Below are positions 25,143 through 31,872 of a stretch of 64,000 bases of DNA, in pieces. This DNA comes from JANRKB01 sp033763695 (GTDB taxonomy: Bacteria > Planctomycetota > Phycisphaerae > Phycisphaerales > UBA1924), in NCBI GenBank assembly GCA_033763695.1, contig JANRKB010000043.1, forward strand, positions 434,001 through 498,000, in the 5' to 3' direction. A program made the position numbers and the translations under genes. The notes beneath the pieces are model-generated. The model had not been told where the DNA came from, did no database searches, and saw only the letters and a program-made list of their open reading frames with translations. The number at the start of each line of letters is the position of its first letter. The first letter of the stretch is position 1.

Positions 25143-25553
25143 TCACGACTCCGCGTCACTCAGCACGATCGGATCCGCGCTGCCGTCGCTCGAGAGTGCG
25201 AGCAGCGTCACCGAACGCATCGCGCTCCGGCCCAGCGCGATCTCGTGCTCGACGTCAAGTACCACACAATCCGCGCTTGCCTTGCGGCGGCCCGCGTCGC
25301 TCGCGCCCGGCGCGGTGAACCACACCAACGTGGCCCGCTCGCCGGGACGCGGCCCGTCCATGTCGCCGCGCGTCAGGCCATGCTTGACCGCGATCTCCAC
25401 GCGCTGCCTGGGCACATCGGCGAACGCGACGTGCGGCCCGCCCGCGGTCCACTCCACGAGTGTCTCGGCCGCACTGCGATTGACGGCGATCGAGCCGACA
25501 TTCTCCCACGGCGTCGTGCCGAACTTCACCGAGCTTGGGTTGAGAATCAACAT
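25143..25553 (-). CDS. Putative phage head-tail or tail protein
   Basis: 136 residues. The ATG at 25553 has AAGGAG five bases upstream and so is preferred over an in-frame start at 25568. The sequence is beta-rich (VGSIAVNRSAAETLVEW, QRVEIAVKHGL, GERATLVWFTA, EHEIALGRSAMRSVTLLAL) without catalytic residues, as in small virion proteins. It sits between a head-completion-like gene and a tail-like gene in the structural operon, with 64 bases to the next. The repeat-rich gap at 25568-25680 lies upstream. I do not recognise a named family. Confidence 0.5.
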   Translation of the reverse strand: MLILNPSSVKFGTTPWENVGSIAVNRSAAETLVEWTAGGPHVAFADVPRQRVEIAVKHGLTRGDMDGPRPGERATLVWFTAPGASDAGRRKASADCVVLDVEHEIALGRSAMRSVTLLALSSDGSADPIVLSDAES

Positions 25554-25567
25554 GTGTGCTCCTTTCA

Positions 25568-25680
25568 CAAGGCATCAGGCATCAGGCACTAGGCATCAGG
25601 GGCAGAACAGGTGCTCAGGGCGGCAGGCTCTTCATTGTCCTTCACCGATGCCCAATGCCTGATGCCCAATGCCTCTCTCC
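25568..25680. repeat. GGCATCAGG/TGCCCAATGCC minisatellite cluster inside phage operon
   Basis: Left half: three copies of GGCATCAGG plus variants in one orientation. Right half: GATGCCCAATGCCTGATGCC and flanks in the complementary orientation, so the halves can pair into an imperfect long hairpin across about 110 bases. It lies between two co-transcribed genes, where it could stop or tune transcription. Confidence 0.65.
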
Positions 25681-26322
25681 TCACCGCACCAACTGCATCA
25701 CGTTCAGGCGGCGGGTTGCGTCCGCCGCACCATCGCCGTTGAGATCGATCAGCACACGCACGCTCTGGCGCGCCGCCCCGAAGCGCTCGCGATACATCGC
25801 CGCCCGTTCGCTCATCCAGTCCGCCGCGCCGCCTGCACTCGCGCCCGCCGCGGCATACACCAGATGCAGTGCGCCCAGCGCCGTCAGCATCGTGAGCGAG
25901 CTCGGATTGACGATCGCGCTTGCCGCCAGGGCATCGGGTGCCGTGTCCTCCGGCTCGATGCCCGACATCCGCAGGATCTGGCGCTCGACGATCGCGATCT
26001 GCGGCACGAACGTCGTCACGAACGCATCGACCGCCGTCGCCGCGCTCGGCGGCAGGATTGGGTCGGTGGCGCTGCCGCGCGGACGCGAGATCGTGAGCGT
26101 GCTCGCGCTGAGTCGCGCGACCACTTCATAGCTCGTGCCGCCGACGCACACGACGTGCCCCGCGCCGATGCCCGCGACATCAAGCGCGACGTCCACGCCG
26201 CTCGTCGTCAGCGTCGAGCCGCTGATCGTCGCCGTGCCTTTGCACAGGCGCTGGCCGACCCAGCCGACATCGCGGAAGAGGTTGGGTTCGAGAATGAGGA
26301 GATCGCGATCGGTGGCGAACAT
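25681..26322 (-). CDS. Putative head-completion protein with EF-hand-like C-terminus
   Basis: 213 residues, GGAGGA before the ATG. It begins MFATDRDLLILEPNLFRDV and has a small central beta domain (GHVVCVGGTSYEVVARLSA, residues about 55-75). A helical second half (about 110-185) resembles head-tail adaptor proteins that follow the major capsid gene. The last 25 residues contain a calcium-loop pattern, DLNGDGAADATRR, similar to the loops of the dockerin proteins further on. It stands directly after the capsid gene in the operon. Whether the loop binds calcium is unknown; function is assigned by position. Confidence 0.5.
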   Translation of the reverse strand: MFATDRDLLILEPNLFRDVGWVGQRLCKGTATISGSTLTTSGVDVALDVAGIGAGHVVCVGGTSYEVVARLSASTLTISRPRGSATDPILPPSAATAVDAFVTTFVPQIAIVERQILRMSGIEPEDTAPDALAASAIVNPSSLTMLTALGALHLVYAAAGASAGGAADWMSERAAMYRERFGAARQSVRVLIDLNGDGAADATRRLNVMQLVR

Positions 26323-26467
26323 GGGGTCCTCCGGGTGTGCTGCGGCCCGATGCCGTGATGCCTCGTGCCTGGGTGCCTTCTGTGCATCCGCAATCCCCCG
26401 CCGCGGCTTTCGTCGCGACGGGGCGTCGCCCGCTGATGTGTGGTGCGCGGCGAACTGGTTGGTGGGA

Positions 26468-27637
26468 TCAGCTTGCGTTGAGCCCGCGCAGCACGCCGTG
26501 CGCGTTCTCGTTCCGCAGTTCGAGCGTGTACTCGCCGATCACCTGGCCGGCGGTGGCGTCACCGAGCGAGGCGAGCGGGCGATAGTGGAAGCTGCGCCCC
26601 TGCAGCGGCGGCACAGTGATCCGCGAGCTGTCGAGCAGCAACAGGGCATCGCTCGGCATCCAGCGGGACAAGATCACGCGGCACACGCCGAAGTCGCTCT
26701 CGTACACGCTCAGCATGTCGCGGTACTTGCTGTCCTCGGGCGTGTATGCGCGTGCCGCACTCGCAAAGCCGTTGATGCGGCGCTTCTGTGCTCCGCCGAC
26801 GACGATGGTGTCGACGCGGCCCTGGGACTGCTCCCAGATCGCGCGCAGGCACGCGTTGAGCACGCTCTCGTTGAGATCCGCGCCTGCGCCGCTTCCTGCG
26901 GGCACGACGCCCACGCCCGGCGCGAACTGGTTGGTCGTCAGCTGGCGCACGATGCCGTTCATCGTGCGGCGGACGCTGGACGAACCCTGCGGCGAGCTCG
27001 CGGGCGCGGTGCCGTTGATCACGCAGTTCTCCAGATCGCGGAGCAGTTCGCGGGTGCGCTCCTGCTTCTGGTAGTCCAGCTCATCGGCGATGCCGTGCTG
27101 GCGTGCCGCGCTCGCGCTGCCGGTGATCTCAACCGTGGCGGCAAAGATCTGGGTGTAGTTCTGCCGGCGCGAGCGATTGGTGAAGCGCGCCGCCGCGGCG
27201 TCCGCGCCTTCGAGCGCGGCATTGCCGAGGATGCTGAGCTTGCGGCCGTTGGTCAGAGCAACTTTGGTGGTGTTGCCATACCCGCGAACCACCGTGAGCG
27301 TGTTGCCGCTGACGCCCGTGACCATGATCACTTCGCCGCTGGTCTCGGGGCGAATCTGATCGCCGACCTGGAAGCGTGTGCCGTTGTTCACGGTGAGCGA
27401 CGTCGCGTTGGTGGCATCAGGCGTGAAGGTCGTCTGGTTGAGCGTGTCGCTGTTGGGCAGCAGCGTGTCTTCGATCCATTCGTGCACGGTGCTGTACGCG
27501 GCCCGCTTGGCCTCGCCCAGGTGGTCGAGCAGAGGCGTCTCAAAGGGCGAGACGATGCTGATGATGTCCGACACATCTTCCGCCAGTTCGGGCAGATCGG
27601 CGCCGGCCGAGTACGTTGCTTTGCCGTTGAATCCCAT
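26468..27637 (-). CDS. SU10-type (DUF5309) major capsid protein
   Basis: 389 residues, AGGAGG before the ATG. The N-terminus (LAEDVSDIISIVSPFETPLL) and the central TRELLRDLENCVING and TMNGIVRQL segments match the SU10/DUF5309 major capsid family, an HK97-fold coat protein. The rest is beta-rich as expected for the P-domain and axial domain. There is no obvious N-terminal delta domain, in line with a separate scaffold-like gene upstream. It lies between that gene and the head-completion-like gene. With portal and terminase it shows that a complete head could be built. Confidence 0.85.
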   Translation of the reverse strand: MGFNGKATYSAGADLPELAEDVSDIISIVSPFETPLLDHLGEAKRAAYSTVHEWIEDTLLPNSDTLNQTTFTPDATNATSLTVNNGTRFQVGDQIRPETSGEVIMVTGVSGNTLTVVRGYGNTTKVALTNGRKLSILGNAALEGADAAAARFTNRSRRQNYTQIFAATVEITGSASAARQHGIADELDYQKQERTRELLRDLENCVINGTAPASSPQGSSSVRRTMNGIVRQLTTNQFAPGVGVVPAGSGAGADLNESVLNACLRAIWEQSQGRVDTIVVGGAQKRRINGFASAARAYTPEDSKYRDMLSVYESDFGVCRVILSRWMPSDALLLLDSSRITVPPLQGRSFHYRPLASLGDATAGQVIGEYTLELRNENAHGVLRGLNAS

Positions 27638-27730
27638 GGAAAACCTCCTGAGTCAGTGAACGTGATGCGTGGGCCGCGAAACACGCGTGTCGCGGCGGTT
27701 GGGGAGCAAAAGAGGGACGAGCCGTGTGCG

Positions 27731-28264
27731 TCAGTTGCCGCGGCGTGCGCGGAGGTAGCTCAGCAGCGCGCGCCGATCGCCGGTCGTGCGGGCCTCGTCG
27801 GCCTGGCGGGTGAGCGCGTCGAGTCGCGGGTCGGTGTTGCCCGCCGGTGCGCCCGCCGCGCTGCTGCCGCCCGGCGCGGGGCTGAAGAGGAACGGCTTGT
27901 CACGCTTGATGCGAGCGACGATGGCGGCGACGTCGGCGTCGGGCGTGGTGGTGAGTTCGTGTTCGACGAGCATGGTGACGATGCCGTTGTCGATAGCGCG
28001 GGCGCGCTGCACCTCTGCCTCGATGTCACGTCGGCGCTGCGCCGCCGCGGCCTGGGTCTTGTGCTGGTCCAACTCGGCCTTGAGCGCATCGAGCTGTTCG
28101 CGGGTCTGCTTCAGGCTGGCTTCCGCGCTCATCGCGCGGCTGCGCCACTCGAAGTCGGGCGTCACCGGCGGACGTGTGCCGCTCGTGAGTGCTCCGGTTG
28201 TCGGCGTCGGTGTTTCGCCGTCGCCGAAGTCCGTCGCTCCGTCGCCCTTGATTGCTTCTGCCAT
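27731..28264 (-). CDS. Scaffold-like coiled-coil protein
   Basis: 177 residues, AAGGAG before the ATG at 28264. The N-terminus is Thr/Pro/Gly-rich and unstructured (about 1-45). A long coiled coil follows (about 50-95, MSAEASLKQTREQLDALKAEL and QAAAAQRRRDIEAEVQRA), then a small helical C-terminus ending RALLSYLRARRGN. Size, composition and position between portal and major capsid genes are those of phage scaffolding proteins that template capsid assembly. No protease gene is seen. Confidence 0.7.
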   Translation of the reverse strand: MAEAIKGDGATDFGDGETPTPTTGALTSGTRPPVTPDFEWRSRAMSAEASLKQTREQLDALKAELDQHKTQAAAAQRRRDIEAEVQRARAIDNGIVTMLVEHELTTTPDADVAAIVARIKRDKPFLFSPAPGGSSAAGAPAGNTDPRLDALTRQADEARTTGDRRALLSYLRARRGN

Positions 28265-28331
28265 TGCTGTTCTCCTTGCTGTGGGAAGTGGGGTGTGAAA
28301 CGTGTGTGCGGCGGTGCACACCGACATCTGT

Positions 28332-29879
28332 TCACGCCACGCCTTGGTCGGTGGCGGCGTAACCGAGCTCGGCGAGCACGCGCTCGCGCGGCACACCGAG
28401 CCGCACCTTGGCCTCGGCGGCCAGCGTGCGTTCGTGTTCGTCCTCCGGCAGCGGGTCGGCCCATTGCAGGCGGATGCCGCGCTCGGCTTCGGTGGTCTTG
28501 AGAGCGCCGCTGTGGTGCAGCGCGGCGAGGATGAGTCGTGAGACTTCGGCGATGCCGCGGCCGTACGTCACGCGCTTGCGTGCGGTCTTGCTGAGCAGCC
28601 CCATGAGCGTGATGCGCAGCGCGTTGGAGCTGGTGAGGTTGCCGATCTTGGCGCGGACCACGCCTGAGGCCAGCGGCGGAACGCCGGAGAGCTTGTCCAT
28701 CGCTTCGCGGATCTCGAGGATGTGCGTCTCTTCGCCCGGGGTCGGACTGTCGCCGCCGAAGGCCTGAATCGAGGCGTCGGGGTTGTCGGTCGTCCAGATC
28801 TGTCCGGGCTGCACGGCCATCGGCGCGGTGTCGTCAAAGCCCTTGGCCAGGAACATGCGGAAGGACTGCATGGTCACGCGTGACGCGCGATCTGAGAGCC
28901 GCGTGTTGAGTTCGTCCTGCAGCGGGATGAGCGATTCGACTTCGCCCAGGCCCGAGTAGTGGAAGGGCTGCGCGATGTTCTGGATGTGCGCGACGGGGAT
29001 GCGTCCGCCGGTCCAAGTGAGCGGCGCTGCGGTGACGAGCGCCTCGTCGTCGTATGCGTGGTGTGCCGCGGCCGAGATGATCTCGGTGCGGGTCGAGCGA
29101 AGCCGACGTGCGTGGCCGTCGCTGCGTGCGTCGTCGCCGAGCGCAAAGCCGCGCAGCCGATCGAGCACGGCACGTGCGCCGGTGCGGAGTTCGCTCTCGC
29201 GCTGATTGAGTTCGCGGCGGAAGTGAATGACATACGCGAGCACGCGCCGGTAGTCGGCGGGATCGAGGATGGCGATGCCGCGGCGGGGTTCGATGGCGTC
29301 GATGCGGATCGGCGCGTCGGTGCGGAGCGCGGCGTCGAGCGCGTCGTCGCTCATGCCTTCGTGAAGTTGGCCGAGGCCGTCGGCCCGCACGACCAGATCG
29401 ACGTGACCAAAGACGTGGCCGAGCAGCGCAATGTCTTGCAGCAGCGCGATGCCGCCGCTCGCCTCCCAGACCGCGTCGAGCATGCGCTGGATTCGAGCGC
29501 GGGTGGCGGCGTCGGCGGCGGTGGAGAGAATCGCCACCGGCTTGGAGAACATGAAGTCGACCATCGTGTGGATGCGCCACGCGATGTCGTTCTCTATCAC
29601 CACCTCGCGCCGGCCCGCGGCACGATCGTCATCCGTCACGCTGCGTCCGGCGTGGCCGACGATGCGACCGGGCAGGCCGACTTCCTGCGCGAGGCGATAC
29701 CACGACTTGCCGGGGTTGGCCGCGTTGCCGTCCGCGCCGAGCGTGCGCAGCGGATTGCGGAAGTACGTCCACAATCGTTCGAGGCGCGGCAGTTCCGCCG
29801 ATTCATGCTCGGCGAGCGCGAGACGCAGCAGTCCTTCGTTGAGTCCGACATCCGCAAATGCTCCGAGGCGATACGCCAT
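28332..29879 (-). CDS. Phage portal protein (SPP1 gp6-like)
   Basis: 515 residues, GGGAGA before the ATG. It resembles SPP1-type portal proteins: an N-terminal clip/wing region, VIENDIAWRIHTMVDFMFSK, a central RTEIISAAAHHAYDDE and HIQNIAQPFHYSGLGEVE segment, then the stem helices SGVPPLASGVVRAKIGNLTSSN and a C-terminal crown rich in Glu/Arg. The portal forms the dodecameric DNA entry channel where terminase docks. It is the first gene of the structural operon. Unlike most phages, terL is not adjacent but over 9 kb away. Confidence 0.85.
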   Translation of the reverse strand: MAYRLGAFADVGLNEGLLRLALAEHESAELPRLERLWTYFRNPLRTLGADGNAANPGKSWYRLAQEVGLPGRIVGHAGRSVTDDDRAAGRREVVIENDIAWRIHTMVDFMFSKPVAILSTAADAATRARIQRMLDAVWEASGGIALLQDIALLGHVFGHVDLVVRADGLGQLHEGMSDDALDAALRTDAPIRIDAIEPRRGIAILDPADYRRVLAYVIHFRRELNQRESELRTGARAVLDRLRGFALGDDARSDGHARRLRSTRTEIISAAAHHAYDDEALVTAAPLTWTGGRIPVAHIQNIAQPFHYSGLGEVESLIPLQDELNTRLSDRASRVTMQSFRMFLAKGFDDTAPMAVQPGQIWTTDNPDASIQAFGGDSPTPGEETHILEIREAMDKLSGVPPLASGVVRAKIGNLTSSNALRITLMGLLSKTARKRVTYGRGIAEVSRLILAALHHSGALKTTEAERGIRLQWADPLPEDEHERTLAAEAKVRLGVPRERVLAELGYAATDQGVA

Positions 29880-30256
29880 GACCGGTTCTCCCGCGGAGCG
29901 TCGCTCAAGTGCGACCCTCCACAGGAACCCCCCTCCGGACGCGTTTGCGCGCGCAGAAACGTCCGGCGCCGCGCGGAGATTCGCGCAAGTGCCTGGAAAC
30001 ACAGCAGAAGAAAATCTGGAAAAATCTCACGCCGCGCGACGAGTTCCCACCACGGCGCGCGCGCAATCGTGGATGTCCACGATTGGTGTGTGGCAGAATC
30101 GTGCGAATCGGTCGTGCTTGAGACGCGTGGAAACGCTCACGCAGCAACACCGATCGTCGGCAGTGCGACGATCAGCGCTGGTTCATCTCTTGCTGTTTGC
30201 CTTCAGGCGCACCGACCGCCATGAAGGCGCGATGGTCGATGGGATGAAGCCGAGGA
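29880..30256. other. Intergenic region upstream of the phage structural operon
   Basis: No supported gene. It contains a long A-rich patch near 30000-30025 (AGCAGAAGAAAATCTGGAAA) and the palindrome at 30064-30085. The promoter of the portal operon and the 3' end of the fabF transcript must lie here. Confidence 0.5.
30064..30085. promoter_or_regulatory. Perfect palindrome upstream of portal operon
   Basis: Ten-base arms CAATCGTGGA / TCCACGATTG with a two-base centre. The short centre suits a protein-binding dyad more than a hairpin. It differs from the dyads upstream of the packaging operon. Confidence 0.45.
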
Positions 30257-31543
30257 TTACTCGTAGCGCCCGATGATCAGCGTCACGTTGTGGCCGCCGA
30301 AGCCGAACGTGTTGTTCATCGCGTACTTGATGCGACGTTCGCGGGCATGATGCGGCACGAGGTCGATATCAAACGTCTCGTCGGGCTTGTCGAGGTTGAT
30401 GGTCGGCGGGATGATGCCGTCGCGGACCGCGTGAATGCACGCGATGGTCTCGACGGCGCCGCTGGCGCCCAGGCAGTGCCCGTGCATCGATTTGGTGCTG
30501 CTCATCAGCAGTTTGCCGCCCGCGCTCTTGCGTGCGTGCGTGCCGAAGACATTGAGCACTGCGGCCACTTCGGCCTTGTCGCCCAGGGGCGTGCTGGTGC
30601 CGTGCGAGTTGACGTAGTCGATGTCGGTGGTGTTGAGGCCGGCGTCGCGCAGGGCCATCTTCATGCTGCGTGCCGCACCGTCGCCCTCGGCGTCGGGCGC
30701 GGTGATGTGCCCGGCGTCTGACGAGTTACCGACGCCGACGAGTTCGGCGTAGATCGTCGCGCCGCGGGCCTTGGCGTGTTCTTCGCTCTCGAGCACGAAC
30801 ATCGCGGCACCCTCAGACAGCACGAATCCGTCGCGATCGACGTCGAACGGGCGGCTGGCGCGAGTTGGTTCGTTGTTTCGCGTGGAGAGCGCCTTCATGA
30901 CCATGAACGCGCCGATGCACAGCGGGCTGACCGCCGCTTCGCTGCCGCCGGTGATCATCACATCGGCCCAGCCGCGCTGGATCATGTTGGCGGCGTCGGC
31001 GATGGCGTGGCCGCTCGACGCGCACGCGGTGGCGTGGGCCGAGGCCGGGCCCTTGAGCCCGTAGCGGATGGAGATGTTGCCGGTGGTGGCGTTGACCATC
31101 AGGCGCGGCACGGTGAAGGGGCTGAGCCGGTCAGGGCTGCGCTCCAGCATCGTGGTGACGCCTTCTTCGATCGTCTTGATGCCGCCGATGCCCGAACCGA
31201 CGACCACACCCGCGCGGGTCGAGTCGATCTTGGTGAAGTCGAGGCCCGAGTGCTTGGCGGCTTCTGCGGCGGCGCCCAGGCCCAGATGCGTCACGCGATC
31301 AAGGCGCTTGGCCTCGCGGAACTCGATCACGCTGGTCGGGTCCCAGTTCTTGACCTGGCCCGCGATCGTCACGGCCCACTTCTCGGCCGGATAGCGCTTG
31401 AAGTCGTCGCCTTCGATCGTGCTGATCCCGCTGCGGCCTTCACGCATCGAGGCCCAGGTGGCGTCGGCGGTGAGGCCGATGTTGGTAACGGCACCGATGC
31501 CAGTGATGACAACCCGGGGCGGCTTGGAAAGGCTCGCGTGCAT
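30257..31543 (-). CDS. fabF: 3-oxoacyl-[acyl-carrier-protein] synthase II
   Basis: A 428-residue ketosynthase of fatty-acid elongation. The active-site Cys lies in ATACASSGHAI. The two His residues are in VNSHGTSTPLGD and SMHGHCLGASGAVE, and the closing NNTFGFGGHN motif is present. The start at 31543 (MHASLSKPPRVVITGIG) is taken because the N-terminal strand follows at once; an upstream in-frame extension is G-rich and unlikely. No acpP or fabG adjoins it. It is flanked by the phage operon downstream and a repeat-rich gap upstream. Confidence 0.93.
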   Translation of the reverse strand: MHASLSKPPRVVITGIGAVTNIGLTADATWASMREGRSGISTIEGDDFKRYPAEKWAVTIAGQVKNWDPTSVIEFREAKRLDRVTHLGLGAAAEAAKHSGLDFTKIDSTRAGVVVGSGIGGIKTIEEGVTTMLERSPDRLSPFTVPRLMVNATTGNISIRYGLKGPASAHATACASSGHAIADAANMIQRGWADVMITGGSEAAVSPLCIGAFMVMKALSTRNNEPTRASRPFDVDRDGFVLSEGAAMFVLESEEHAKARGATIYAELVGVGNSSDAGHITAPDAEGDGAARSMKMALRDAGLNTTDIDYVNSHGTSTPLGDKAEVAAVLNVFGTHARKSAGGKLLMSSTKSMHGHCLGASGAVETIACIHAVRDGIIPPTINLDKPDETFDIDLVPHHARERRIKYAMNNTFGFGGHNVTLIIGRYE

Positions 31544-31872
31544 GCCGTCGTGATCTCCGAAAGAAGAACCCTGCCCCCCCGTTCCCATGCCCTGGGGGCG
31601 ATGGTCGCGCCGGAGGCTGGGATCGGTCCCACCTCGGAGGGACTCCGAGGACCGCCAAGTCTAGGGACGAGTGCGGCACTGGGATAGCCGACATGAGATG
31701 CCCGCCAGCCGCGGCGGATGCGGCGGTCGGGGCGTGTTCTGGCCGGAGGACGCCTCGTCCCGGCGGGCGCGTCGTGGCGTGGCGTCGTGGAATGAAGCCG
31801 TGGAAGATCCGGATGCCCAATGCCCAATGCCCAATGCCCAATGCCCAATGCCCAATGCCCAATGCCCAATGC
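31544..31872. other. Repeat-containing gap between fabF and dockerin gene
   Basis: The right end holds the TGCCCAA array. The rest is G/C-rich without a gene. Presumably it includes the fabF promoter near 31570-31650; no clear hexamers found. Confidence 0.4.
31814..31869. repeat. (TGCCCAA)8 perfect heptamer minisatellite
   Basis: Eight uninterrupted copies of TGCCCAA (56 bases) ending three bases from the stop codon of the following dockerin gene. Related, less perfect arrays are at 61049-61080 and 62602-62640. Confidence 0.95.

Noticed and set aside
31814..31869. CRISPR array reading of the TGCCCAA repeat
   Set aside because: Units are 7 bases and contiguous, with no spacers and no cas genes.
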